64,000 nt of DNA from Acinetobacter nosocomialis (GTDB lineage: Bacteria; Pseudomonadota; Gammaproteobacteria; Pseudomonadales; Moraxellaceae). Under the pieces are notes generated by a model. The model did not search any database. It saw only the letters and a program-made list of their open reading frames with translations, and had not been told where the DNA came from. The position numbers and the translations under genes were made by a program. Below, piece by piece: positions 27,931 through 36,737 of the stretch. The stretch spans positions 310,001 through 374,000 of the forward strand of contig CP107049.1 of NCBI GenBank assembly GCA_025736915.1, in the 5' to 3' direction. Every line of letters starts with the position of its first letter. Position 1 is the stretch's first letter.

Positions 27931-28853
27931 TATTCATAGCCTCCCGGATGTGGTAAATCACGGCAAACATCAAAAATATGGACTAAGGCAGGTAAAATAG
28001 CAGCCATTGATTCACTTGCTCCACCACGGCTTCCCGGTAAAGTCACCACTAGAGAACGGTCGATAAAACCAGCCACTCCACGCGACATTGCAGCATATGG
28101 CGTGCGTTTTTGCCCAAATGAACGCGCAGCTTCCATTAAGCCATCTAACTTACGTTCAAGAAGTGGCTCTAGCGTATCAACCGTAATATCCCGCTTACCA
28201 ATTCCAGTACCACCGACGGTCATAATGCAAGCATATGATTTGCTCAACTCAAGCACTAAGTTTTTTAAAGTATCCGCTTCATCTGGCAAAATCTGGTAGT
28301 GAATCGGGTCGAATCCTGCCTCGGTTAAAGTTTCAACCACAGATTTTCCGGCAGTATCGGGCTTTCTGCCAGCTGCGACGGTATCGGATAACACAATAAC
28401 AGCAGCGGAAACGGGTTGACGAAGAACTCGCTTAAAGTGTGATTTTCCACCTTTTTTCTTAAGCAATTTACATTGATCCATCCAGAGCTCTTCTGGTTCA
28501 CAATGCGGTTTTAACATGTCGTAAATGGTTAAGCCTGCAAGACTTGCAGCCGTTAAGGCTTCCATTTCTACGCCAGTAGGACCGATGGTTTCGACCACGG
28601 TAATAATCTTTACAAAATCATGTTCTAATTCATATTCAACATCTGCGCGATAAATCGGCAGTGGATGACACAAAGGAATCAGCTCATCAGTTCGTTTTGC
28701 TGCCAAAATTCCTGCAACACGTGCAGTTTTTAATGCATCCCCTTTTTCAGTATTTCCTTGTCTTAATAATTCAATACAGTGCGGTGGTGCATATAAAATT
28801 GCTTGTGCTTCAGCAACACGATAACTTTCCGGCTTCATTCCTACGTTTTTCAT
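27930..28853 (-). CDS. moaCB: Bifunctional MoaC-MoaB fusion protein
   Basis: One 307-residue chain joins two Moco enzymes. Residues about 1-145 are MoaC (cyclic pyranopterin monophosphate synthase accessory): ARVAGILAAKRTDELIPLCHPL, ETIGPTGVEMEALTAAS and the lysine-rich KLLKKKGGKSHFKR. Residues about 150-307 are MoaB/MogA-like (molybdopterin adenylyltransferase): VIVLSDTVAAGRKPDTAG, TVGGTGIGKRDITVDTL and LPGSRGGASESM. The MoaC part is somewhat short at its N-terminus. I recall such fusions in Acinetobacter and relatives. No separate moaB or mogA is in the window. Confidence 0.93.
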   Translation of the reverse strand: MKNVGMKPESYRVAEAQAILYAPPHCIELLRQGNTEKGDALKTARVAGILAAKRTDELIPLCHPLPIYRADVEYELEHDFVKIITVVETIGPTGVEMEALTAASLAGLTIYDMLKPHCEPEELWMDQCKLLKKKGGKSHFKRVLRQPVSAAVIVLSDTVAAGRKPDTAGKSVVETLTEAGFDPIHYQILPDEADTLKNLVLELSKSYACIMTVGGTGIGKRDITVDTLEPLLERKLDGLMEAARSFGQKRTPYAAMSRGVAGFIDRSLVVTLPGSRGGASESMAAILPALVHIFDVCRDLPHPGGYE

Positions 28854-28876
28854 TATTTATCCTAGTCTTGCTTATT

Positions 28877-29362
28877 TCAGTGTGAGTGTTCATGGCCGGC
28901 ATGATGGTGATGCTTGTGTTCTTGCGGTGCATCCTTACGAATACAGCAGCCTTCTACATAGTGACTTGTACCATCTGTAAAGAACTCTTCTTTAAACACA
29001 GGCACTTCATGCTTTACCCGCTCAACCGCTTCTTCGCATGCTTGAAAAGCTTCACGGCGATGGGCTGCATAAGCAATTGCAATGATTGCTGTTTCACCCA
29101 CATCTAGATATCCAATCCGATGAACCACTCGCACATAAGATACCTGATACTTTTTCTCAATTTCCAGTTCAATTTCACGTATCATTTTTTCAGAAAGCGG
29201 TTTATACGAGGTATATTTCAGTGCTTTAACAGCTTTACCTTCATGATGATTACGAACCGTACCCATAAAAATATCAATTCCACCGCATTCAGGAAATGAT
29301 TCAATAGGATCAAAGGTATCAAGGCTTAAAGCCTGCTCTTGTATACGTGCAAAATCTCGCAT
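28877..29362 (-). CDS. moaE: Molybdopterin synthase catalytic subunit MoaE
   Basis: Large subunit of molybdopterin synthase: it uses MoaD thiocarboxylate to add the dithiolene sulfurs to precursor Z. The 161-residue protein has GTVRNHHEGKAVKALKYTSY, VVHRIGYLDVGETAI, AHRREAFQACEEAV and the catalytic-lysine region PVFKEEFFTDGTSHYVEG. An unusual C-terminal tail is extremely His-rich (EHKHHHHAGHEHSH) and may bind metal. It lies three bases after moaD. Confidence 0.95.
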   Translation of the reverse strand: MRDFARIQEQALSLDTFDPIESFPECGGIDIFMGTVRNHHEGKAVKALKYTSYKPLSEKMIREIELEIEKKYQVSYVRVVHRIGYLDVGETAIIAIAYAAHRREAFQACEEAVERVKHEVPVFKEEFFTDGTSHYVEGCCIRKDAPQEHKHHHHAGHEHSH

Positions 29363-29365
29363 GGC

Positions 29366-29620
29366 TCATCCTCCTGCAACTGGTGATAATAAAACCAAAG
29401 TACATGGCTGACTTAAAGCTGATTGCCTTGTTATGACATTATCGCCAATAGCGCATGCACATTTTTCCATGGCCTGTGTACATTCTGGATGTAATAAAAC
29501 AATTTCATCTAAGACATCTTTAACTAAAATATCGGTGGGGAAAACTAACGAAAGATTTTGTGGAAGCAATTTTTCAATTGCGCCAAATGATTCGATTTTA
29601 ATTTGGATAGATTGCTGCAT
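29366..29620 (-). CDS. moaD: Molybdopterin synthase sulfur carrier subunit MoaD
   Basis: An 84-residue ubiquitin-fold sulfur carrier ending in the required Gly-Gly (LLSPVAGG), where the thiocarboxylate forms. The ATG follows directly after the moaA stop, and GGGGGA serves as its ribosome-binding site. The partner MoaE is encoded next. Confidence 0.94.
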   Translation of the reverse strand: MQQSIQIKIESFGAIEKLLPQNLSLVFPTDILVKDVLDEIVLLHPECTQAMEKCACAIGDNVITRQSALSQPCTLVLLSPVAGG

Positions 29621-30652
29621 TTATCCCCCAAGCATATGCATACTGATTTTACGGGTTTGTTGATGTTGTAAGGCATGAAAGCCTTTGGCTTTATTCCAGA
29701 TATACGGCATAACCTGATCTTTCAAGTGCTGACTATGCAGCACATGATCAGTTGAGTTCTGTGCACGTAATAGTGCTTGAAGCTGCGGCTTAATATTTAA
29801 ACCCTGCTGAGCAAAGAGACAGTTATATAGCTCACCTTGCGCCGTTAGTCGAATGCGGTCACATTGGTGGCAAAATGAGTGAGTAATGGTAGAAATGATG
29901 CCTAGAGCGTAGCTATTGTTAAGCAGATATTGACGCGCTGGCTCATGTTGTTGCTCGATGACTTGTACCGAATAATGCGGTTGCAACGCCTGTAAAATTT
30001 CAGCTTCACTCACCACATCTTTATTTGACCAGAGTGCATCACCATCAAGCGGCATAAACTCAATAAAACGTAGCGGAATATGATTGGCGATTGACCACCT
30101 CACCATGGGTAAGATTTGATCGTCATTTTTGTCTTTCATTAACACGCAGTTTATTTTAAAAGGTAGTCCTGCATCTTTTGTAGCTTGAATACCTTCAAGA
30201 ACTGGTTCTAATTTTTTCTTGGTGAGTTCTTTAAATTGAATTGAATCAAGACTATCTAAACTAATATTTAAATCATCTAAACCAGCATCTTTTAACTGCT
30301 TAGCGTATTTAGCAAGATAATGTCCATTGGTAGTCATTGAAATGCGTTTTAGACCTAATGCTTTTAAAGCTTGTAAATCACGAACGAAATGAACAATGCC
30401 TTGACGCATTAATGGTTCGCCGCCTGTAATACGGATGCTTTCAATGCCTTGTTGCACCATAAAACGACAAAACTGAAAGAGTGCCTCAAAACTAAGCAAG
30501 TCTTGTTTATTTAACCATTCAGGATGTTCAGGCATGCAATATACACACTTAAAATTACAGCGATCAGTTACCGAAATTCGTAACTTTCGCTTGATACGCC
30601 CATATTGGTCTTGCAAAAGCATTGGCGCAGTTTCAGAGTGATATTGTTTCAT
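29621..30652 (-). CDS. moaA: GTP 3',8-cyclase MoaA
   Basis: Radical-SAM enzyme of the first Moco step, acting on GTP together with MoaC. The first [4Fe-4S] cluster motif is CNFKCVYCMPEH near residue 34. The second cluster is CHQCDRIRLTAQGELYNCLF near residue 280. The C-terminus ends in the conserved Gly-Gly (MHMLGG). ATG 30652 is preferred to GTG 30661; ribosome-binding sites are weak for both. It heads the moa operon. Confidence 0.95.
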   Translation of the reverse strand: MKQYHSETAPMLLQDQYGRIKRKLRISVTDRCNFKCVYCMPEHPEWLNKQDLLSFEALFQFCRFMVQQGIESIRITGGEPLMRQGIVHFVRDLQALKALGLKRISMTTNGHYLAKYAKQLKDAGLDDLNISLDSLDSIQFKELTKKKLEPVLEGIQATKDAGLPFKINCVLMKDKNDDQILPMVRWSIANHIPLRFIEFMPLDGDALWSNKDVVSEAEILQALQPHYSVQVIEQQHEPARQYLLNNSYALGIISTITHSFCHQCDRIRLTAQGELYNCLFAQQGLNIKPQLQALLRAQNSTDHVLHSQHLKDQVMPYIWNKAKGFHALQHQQTRKISMHMLGG

Positions 30653-30749
30653 TATTTGCACTCATATCGAGAACAGTTCAAATATTGCAAGCACTCATTA
30701 AGAGCAATTAAACTTGTAAAATTGCGCCTTAGTAGTGCTTTGATCTTTA

Positions 30750-30767
30750 TTGCAAAATTTGTTCCAG
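30750..30767 (-). promoter_or_regulatory. Sigma-54 promoter for the moa operon
   Basis: On the minus strand, CTGGAACAAATTTTGCAA fits TGGCACG-N4-TTGCA. GG is at 30765-30764 and GC at 30753-30752 with exactly ten bases between. The start would be near 30741, giving a leader of about 90 bases before moaA. NtrC-like half-sites lie 50-100 bases upstream. Confidence 0.55.
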
Positions 30768-30813
30768 TTCTATTTATCATCCATAACTTCTTCGGTTTTT
30801 TGATAGACCTTTG

Positions 30814-30861
30814 GCTGCACCAATTCACTGTAATTTTAAAACTGTATAAAATTGGTGCAGC
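30814..30861. promoter_or_regulatory. Facing NtrC-like half-sites / 12-bp inverted repeat upstream of moaA
   Basis: Perfect 12-bp arms GCTGCACCAATT and AATTGGTGCAGC flank a 24-base spacer. Each arm contains the NtrC half-site TGCACCA or its complement. The wider spacing than the 17-bp NtrC palindrome means that each could be one half of a separate site. The element lies between the molybdopterin oxidoreductase stop and the moa sigma-54 promoter, so it could also form a 3' hairpin for the upstream gene. Confidence 0.5.
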
Positions 30862-30890
30862 ATTAATCTCTTATTTGCCTTACATTATTT

Positions 30891-33164
30891 CTAGCACTTT
30901 TCTAAGCGGATGGGTACATATTTATGGTACGGCGTTTTAGATAATGGATCACAATGTTCAGCGGAAATCAGTCGATTTAATTGTGGTCCAATGGGTTCAC
31001 CACCTTGAAAGCGCATGCCATAACCATGTGGAAGCGAAACAACTCCTTTTCGCATTCCCTCATCAAAATCTACGGTAACCTGAATTTCTCCATGTTGTGA
31101 AATACATTTAAGCTGACCACCTGCATCTACATTAAGCTGCCTCGCATCTTCAGGATGAATTCGTAAAGCTCCTTCAGCATCTACTTTTCGCCATGCTGGG
31201 TCACGGTAAATTTGGTTGGCGTTATAACTACGTCGCTCACCCGACAAAAGGATGAAAGGAAATTCTTCAACGTTAACCTGATGATTTTTTAAATTTGCGA
31301 GCTCAATTAACATCTCGGGAATAGCTAAACGTATTTTCTTATCTTTATAAGCTACCAGTTTCCAGACTTCGTCATATTCATGTTGCGATAAAATCATACC
31401 TGAACGTTGCTTTAATATTTGCTCAAATAGTTTGACACCTTGTGTTAACGGATTACCTTTATAACCTGCACGACGTACCGCTTTGGTGTGTAAGACAGCA
31501 TATTGAATAGAGAGCGGCAATAAAAAAGCTACTGAACCAGCTGATTTTTCTAACTGCTTACCTAAAGTACGATAGATAATTGAAGCTGCAAAGGGAATAT
31601 ATTTTTTGTGTCGTGCAAAAGTGAGTCCTAATGCAGACAAATACGGTAAATAGGCTGTTTTTTTCGAGTCGACTGAAGCTATTTTTTCTAAAATTGGAAA
31701 GCGTTTTGGAATCACCTGCATAGCTTCAAGTAATCGAGTATAAATTTCGGCTTCCGGTAAAGTATTCGTTTGAGCGGCCAATACAGGATGACGGAGGTGA
31801 AAACCATTTTTAGGAAATTCCAAATTAAAACCAGTAAATTCCCATTTTTCAAACTGGGTATGCGCTGGCAAAATGTAGTGTGCAAGTCTTGCGGTTTCTG
31901 TCATCGCAACATCCACCACAACCAACAAATCTAAGGCTTTAAAGGCTTCCTCAAAAGCTGGTGTATCAGGATAAGTTAATAACGGATTACAGCTATCTAC
32001 AAAAACTGCGCGAATTCGCTTTTCCCCTGCGTTTAAGATTTCATCGGGTAAAATATTAGGCGGGAAGAACCCAGAAATCGGGAACATTTTATGGTAAACA
32101 CTCCGTCTATATTTCGGCTTTCTTTCATCTGTATCACTTAAGATTGGAATAAACATGGTATGCAAATTATTGGTACCCTGCTTTCCAAAGTTTCCAGTCA
32201 CTAAGTACAGTAGTTTTTCTAAATATCCGTTTAATGTCGTATTTAAAGTATGTTGAATACCTAAATCAATCCGCACACAGCCTCTTTTAGCTTTGGCAAA
32301 ATCTCGAACTACTTGGTAAATCAAATCGACTGGAACATCAGCTTTAGCAATATAGTCTTCAATCGGCACACGACTAAATACTGCTTTTACGTCTTCAAAA
32401 CCTTGTGTGTGCTGATTAATAAACGCTGCATCGTAAAGGTTTTCTTTAATAATGATTGCAATCATCGCCGACATTAAAAAAGCATCTGTTCCAGGTTTTA
32501 ATTGCACATGAATATCTGCTTGTTTAGCCGTTTCGGTAACACGCGGGTCAAACACAACCATGGTTCGATTCGGATCTTTCTTAATATGTTTTAGCGTGTC
32601 TCGGGCGTTGGGAATGCCATGGGCCTGAAAAGGATTTGTTCCAATAAAAAGCACATAATCTGCGTGTTCAACATCTTCTGTGGTATGACAAGCCTGACTA
32701 CCAAATAAACGACCATTGAGCCAGAAATCACCCGTTTTTTCTTGGGCAAGTGAGTTGTATGCATAATAACTTTTCATGGCCAGCAAAAGTTGTCGACCAT
32801 ACGCTGCGCCGAGGTGGTTACCCTGACCGCCGCCCCCAACAGAAGCAAAAGCAGTCCCACCAAAATCATCTCTAATCTGCACTAATCGATCAGCAATTTC
32901 TTGTATGGCAACATCCCAACTTACTTCTTGAAATGATCCATCAGGCTGACGTTTTAAAGGTGTGGTCAAACGGTCTGCGTGTTGCTGGTAATGCTGTAAT
33001 CTGGCAGCTTTTTGGCAAATGTAACCTTGAGAAAAGGGATGTTCGGGATCACCTTTAATTTTGACAAACTGGTTATCTTTAATTTCGACACTTAAACCGC
33101 AGTTTCTAGAACATAAGATACATGCGGTCACATCTGTTTTACTTTGCTGAGCTGCGTCCATCAT
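30891..33164 (-). CDS. Molybdopterin-dependent oxidoreductase (DMSO-reductase family), substrate unknown
   Basis: A 757-residue molybdenum enzyme. It opens with a four-Cys [4Fe-4S] motif (CILCSRNCGLSVEI, then GYICQKAARL), followed by the molybdopterin domain (VLFIGTNPFQAHGIPNARDT). A cysteine in GSQACHTTEDVEHAD is the likely Mo ligand. The C-terminal dinucleotide-binding domain has SGERRSYNANQIYRDP and LPHGYGMRF. No Tat signal, so it should be cytoplasmic. ATG 33164 is chosen for the GGAG eight bases upstream. It resembles formate-dehydrogenase-like orphans, but the substrate cannot be told. It sits between moa and mobA-nas genes. Confidence 0.85.
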   Translation of the reverse strand: MMDAAQQSKTDVTACILCSRNCGLSVEIKDNQFVKIKGDPEHPFSQGYICQKAARLQHYQQHADRLTTPLKRQPDGSFQEVSWDVAIQEIADRLVQIRDDFGGTAFASVGGGGQGNHLGAAYGRQLLLAMKSYYAYNSLAQEKTGDFWLNGRLFGSQACHTTEDVEHADYVLFIGTNPFQAHGIPNARDTLKHIKKDPNRTMVVFDPRVTETAKQADIHVQLKPGTDAFLMSAMIAIIIKENLYDAAFINQHTQGFEDVKAVFSRVPIEDYIAKADVPVDLIYQVVRDFAKAKRGCVRIDLGIQHTLNTTLNGYLEKLLYLVTGNFGKQGTNNLHTMFIPILSDTDERKPKYRRSVYHKMFPISGFFPPNILPDEILNAGEKRIRAVFVDSCNPLLTYPDTPAFEEAFKALDLLVVVDVAMTETARLAHYILPAHTQFEKWEFTGFNLEFPKNGFHLRHPVLAAQTNTLPEAEIYTRLLEAMQVIPKRFPILEKIASVDSKKTAYLPYLSALGLTFARHKKYIPFAASIIYRTLGKQLEKSAGSVAFLLPLSIQYAVLHTKAVRRAGYKGNPLTQGVKLFEQILKQRSGMILSQHEYDEVWKLVAYKDKKIRLAIPEMLIELANLKNHQVNVEEFPFILLSGERRSYNANQIYRDPAWRKVDAEGALRIHPEDARQLNVDAGGQLKCISQHGEIQVTVDFDEGMRKGVVSLPHGYGMRFQGGEPIGPQLNRLISAEHCDPLSKTPYHKYVPIRLEKC

Positions 33165-33212
33165 TTTTCTGGCTCCGTTTATTTTTATACATCTAGCTAG
33201 AATTAAAATAAC

Positions 33213-33246
33213 AAGTTCCAAAATAGAACTTATGTATTAGATAGTC
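33213..33246 (-). promoter_or_regulatory. Promoter with overlapping palindrome for the molybdopterin oxidoreductase
   Basis: On the minus strand, TTGACT at 33246-33241 is followed after 17 bases by TATTTT. A palindrome AAGTTC-N7-GAACTT (33213-33231) overlaps the -10 region, the position for a repressor site. The cognate regulator is not identified. Confidence 0.45.
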
Positions 33247-33312
33247 AAGAACGCATCATTTTAAATTTGTTTATAACATCACTTTAGTTTGTAAATTGAT
33301 AGAATCTAATGT

Positions 33313-33942
33313 TTAACTCGCGGTAAATATCTCTTTAAAAGCATTGATTTGTTTATATTGTTGGAGCTCATCCAAAGAGTTAATGCTATGAAAAAATAAG
33401 TTTTGTTTTTGAAATACGGCGACTTGTGCATGTAAAAGCTTAAAGCACTCTTTTAAACTTAATCGTTGTTTGTCAATTTGCTCTCTTATCGTAATCAGAC
33501 TTTCACGCTTTAATAAGCAAAATGGGTATAAAGCATCCCCATTAATTGAAACATAGGCTGCCTGAGCTTGTTTATTTTTGCGTAGTGCGCTGTGTAATTT
33601 CGCAACGACTTGCGTAGGTATATACGTCACATCACAGGGAATACACAAAACATAATCTGCTTTTACATGTGACCATGCGCTTTTCATGCCCATAAGTGGG
33701 CCGAAAAAACCGGAAGCATCATCTTGAAAACACTTAATATCAGGCACAATACTTTGATAAATCGAATAATCACGATGACTATTTACCCAAATTTCAGATA
33801 CAGATGACTTTAGTTTTTGATGAATTTTGAGTAGTTGCGTATCGCCATCAAATTGCTGCAACAGCTTATTTAAACCATTCATACGGCGGGCTTGTCCACC
33901 CGCCAAAATGACCAGATCAGTTACGGGATATCCCTTATTCAC
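33313..33942 (-). CDS. mobA: Molybdenum cofactor guanylyltransferase MobA
   Basis: Attaches GMP to Moco to give the bis-MGD form needed by DMSO-family enzymes such as NasA. The 209-residue nucleotidyltransferase has LAGGQARRMNGLNK (the usual form is LAGGxxxRMGGxDK), GFFGPLMGMKSA and LCIPCDVTYIP. Start GTG 33942 is chosen because AGAGG lies five bases before it, inside the end of nasA; the two genes overlap by four bases. A TTG at 33963 is the alternative. The GL-K variation in the loop is notable, but the fold is intact. Confidence 0.88.
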   Translation of the reverse strand: MNKGYPVTDLVILAGGQARRMNGLNKLLQQFDGDTQLLKIHQKLKSSVSEIWVNSHRDYSIYQSIVPDIKCFQDDASGFFGPLMGMKSAWSHVKADYVLCIPCDVTYIPTQVVAKLHSALRKNKQAQAAYVSINGDALYPFCLLKRESLITIREQIDKQRLSLKECFKLLHAQVAVFQKQNLFFHSINSLDELQQYKQINAFKEIFTAS

Positions 33943-36719
33943 ACTTCCACCTCTTGTTGGCAAGCTTTAATCAAGCCACGAATCTCAGGTAAACATGAAC
34001 CACAGTTCCCACCTGCTTTTAAACATGCAGTAACCTGTTTTTCATGAGTAATATTTTGAGTTTTGATTGCGTCTATAATTTTGTTCTTACCTACTTTAAA
34101 ACAACTACAGACTAAAGGCCCGTCATTATTTGTAGCAGACATTGGCATGCCAGCCAGTAACGCTTTTCGGTGTAAAGCACTTAAACGTTCACGTTTAAAC
34201 AGACTTGCGATCCAATCACGATCTGGCAATAAATCTGACGGTGCAATATATAGACTTGCAATTACAATGCCATCTTTCAAAATAACGCTATGGCTCAGTT
34301 GTGAAGAGATATCTTCTATGCTTAACCATTCAAAGGTTTCATCGGCAAATGGCAAAAAGCTTTTCAGATTCTTTTGAGTATCATGAAAAGTTTGGCGGTC
34401 TGCAAGTTCGTAACGATTAGTTTTCACCATTTTGACCTTGGTCCACCATGCACAGTGATGTAGCGATTCTTGAATATGCGAATCGTATCCTTCACGTATA
34501 TAAAGCACACCTTGCCAAGTAGTATAAAACGGTTGAATCGTGACAGGTGTATGTTTGAACTCAGGTTCGCCTGAAATAGCATCGACTTCGGGGTTAACGA
34601 CTTTACCAATCCGAGCATCGGACGCAACTTGTTCAGTCCAGTGAATCGGCGCAAAAATTTGCCCACGACGTACTCCCGACGAGAATGTCACACGTAGTAC
34701 ACAACTGCCCCATTTCGAACGAACTTCTACTAAGCCTTGATCACGCACACCAAACTTTAAGGCATCACTCGGATGAATCTCGCAAAATGGTTCGGCACGG
34801 TGACTGGTCAAATTTGGCGACAAGCCTGTACGCGTCATGGTGTGCCATTGGTCTCGAATACGTCCAGTGTTTAAAATAAGTGGATAGTCTTCCGAAATTG
34901 CATGAACTGGATCAATTGCAACAGTTGGAATCAATTTCGCCTTGGCATTTTTATGACTAAACTGCCCTTTGCCAAACAGTTGTTGAACGGTATTAGCATC
35001 TTGGTTTTTATTCCACACTGGCCATTGAATTGGTTGCAGCGCATCGTACTCCACAGCGCTCAGATTCATTAAGCCTTTTAAGTTAAAATAACGGAAATTA
35101 TTACTTTGTTCACGAGTATCTATGTCTGTATTATCTTGTGCCGATAACGCTGCATGTTCATTGAAAATATCAACAGCACTCTCGAAATCAAAACCATTAA
35201 AGCCTAATTTTTTCGCGACTTGGCTAACAGACCACCAGTCTGCTTTTGCTTCACCTGGTGCAGGTAAAAAAGCACGCTGACGTGAAATACGACGCTCAGA
35301 ATTCGTCACTGTGCCATCTTTTTCCCCCCAACCTAAAGCTGGAAGCAAAATATCGGCGTAAGCCGTAGTATCGGTATCGGCACAGATATCTGACACGACG
35401 ACTAACTCGCACTTCTCTAAAGCACGTTTAACTTGATCGGCATCTGGCAGACTCACGACTGGATTGGTTGCCATAATCCAGATGGCTTTAATTTTTCCAG
35501 CTTCAACCGCATTAAATAAATCCACTGCTTTTAAGCCAGCTTGAGTTGCAATAAATGGGCTGTCCCAGAAAGTTTGAACAACTTTTTGATGTAGTGGATT
35601 ATCTAAGTCCATGTGTGCAGCCAACATATTGGCTAAGCCACCGACTTCACGGCCACCCATCGCGTTGGGCTGACCAGTCATTGAAAATGGAGCAGCGCCG
35701 AGCTTACCAATTTTTCCAGTCAATAAATGACAGTTAATAATACTATTGGCTTTATTTACACCCTGACTTGATTGATTCACACCCATTGAAAATAGGGTAA
35801 TGACTTTTTCAGTTTGAGCAAATTTCTCAAAAAACTGTTGCAACTTATCGAGTGCAATTCCCGTACGCTTTGCGACATATTCAATATCAGTTTCTGGCTC
35901 ACTGCTTTCCAAAACATCGTGCAGACCTTCGGTATAAGCATCCACAAAAGCCTGATCGGCATGACCATTTTGATATAAATATTGGAATAGACCGTTAAAC
36001 AATGCGACGTCTTGGCCCGGTAAAATCGGTAAATGTAAATCCGCTTGCTCACAAGTACTGGTAAAACGTGGGTCAATCACCACAACAAACATATCTGGAT
36101 TGTGGCTTTTAGCCTGCATAATCCGCTGATAGAGCACAGGATGGCACCATGCGGTATTGGAACCAACCAAAACCACCATATCTGCATGTTCAAAATCTTC
36201 ATAACTTGCTGGCACAATATCTTCACCGAAACTACGTTTGTGACCTGCCACTGCAGATGACATACAAAGACGTGAGTTGGTATCGATATTTGCAGTGCCC
36301 AAATAGCCTTTTACAAACTTGTTCACCACATAATAGTCTTCAGTCAAAAGCTGACCTGAAACATAAAATGCAATGCTGTCACGACCATATTGATCGATAC
36401 AAGACTGGAATTTATCGGCAATTTTATTGATTGCTGCATCCCATGTGGTTACAGTCCGATGTGGCTTACGACCAAACATCGGTTGAAGTAGACGTGTTTC
36501 TAACCCCAAAGTATCCGCAAGTCGGCTACCTTTAATGCATAAGCGCCCAAAGTTGGAAGGATGCTCAGCATCCCCCTCAACTTGCACCACAGGTCCTTGA
36601 GGTTTTTGTTGAACGTTTACACTAACACCACAACCTACACCGCAATATGGACATGTTGTTTTAGTTGTTTTTGCAACATGGTCGGAGCTATCGATTTCAA
36701 CGCTTGGAATACTATTCAT
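33939..36719 (-). CDS. nasA: Assimilatory nitrate reductase catalytic subunit NasA
   Basis: Cytoplasmic molybdenum enzyme reducing nitrate to nitrite for assimilation. At 926 residues it carries an N-terminal [4Fe-4S] motif (CPYCGVGCGVSV ... GRLCIKG), the Mo-ligand region (SRLCMSSAVAGHKRSFG), SMTGQPNAMGGREVGG and the C-terminal dinucleotide domain (LILNTGRIRDQWHTMTRTG). A BFD-type [2Fe-2S] domain ends the chain (VCSCFKVGKNKI, ACLKAGGNCGSCLPE). It has no Tat signal. It lies downstream of nirB and the NirD fusion and overlaps mobA. Confidence 0.95.
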   Translation of the reverse strand: MNSIPSVEIDSSDHVAKTTKTTCPYCGVGCGVSVNVQQKPQGPVVQVEGDAEHPSNFGRLCIKGSRLADTLGLETRLLQPMFGRKPHRTVTTWDAAINKIADKFQSCIDQYGRDSIAFYVSGQLLTEDYYVVNKFVKGYLGTANIDTNSRLCMSSAVAGHKRSFGEDIVPASYEDFEHADMVVLVGSNTAWCHPVLYQRIMQAKSHNPDMFVVVIDPRFTSTCEQADLHLPILPGQDVALFNGLFQYLYQNGHADQAFVDAYTEGLHDVLESSEPETDIEYVAKRTGIALDKLQQFFEKFAQTEKVITLFSMGVNQSSQGVNKANSIINCHLLTGKIGKLGAAPFSMTGQPNAMGGREVGGLANMLAAHMDLDNPLHQKVVQTFWDSPFIATQAGLKAVDLFNAVEAGKIKAIWIMATNPVVSLPDADQVKRALEKCELVVVSDICADTDTTAYADILLPALGWGEKDGTVTNSERRISRQRAFLPAPGEAKADWWSVSQVAKKLGFNGFDFESAVDIFNEHAALSAQDNTDIDTREQSNNFRYFNLKGLMNLSAVEYDALQPIQWPVWNKNQDANTVQQLFGKGQFSHKNAKAKLIPTVAIDPVHAISEDYPLILNTGRIRDQWHTMTRTGLSPNLTSHRAEPFCEIHPSDALKFGVRDQGLVEVRSKWGSCVLRVTFSSGVRRGQIFAPIHWTEQVASDARIGKVVNPEVDAISGEPEFKHTPVTIQPFYTTWQGVLYIREGYDSHIQESLHHCAWWTKVKMVKTNRYELADRQTFHDTQKNLKSFLPFADETFEWLSIEDISSQLSHSVILKDGIVIASLYIAPSDLLPDRDWIASLFKRERLSALHRKALLAGMPMSATNNDGPLVCSCFKVGKNKIIDAIKTQNITHEKQVTACLKAGGNCGSCLPEIRGLIKACQQEVEV

Positions 36720-36737
36720 AACTGCTCCTTTCCCTAT

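Noticed and set aside
30662..30890. Moco riboswitch upstream of moaA
   Set aside because: I looked for one because E. coli moa has it. The visible pairing is a simple inverted repeat with NtrC-like half-sites, and the Moco aptamer core was not recognised.
30605..30940. Plus-strand open frame over the moaA promoter
   Set aside because: It overlaps moaA, the sigma-54 element and the molybdopterin oxidoreductase in antisense. It is hydrophobic only by AT-rich composition and has no ribosome-binding site.
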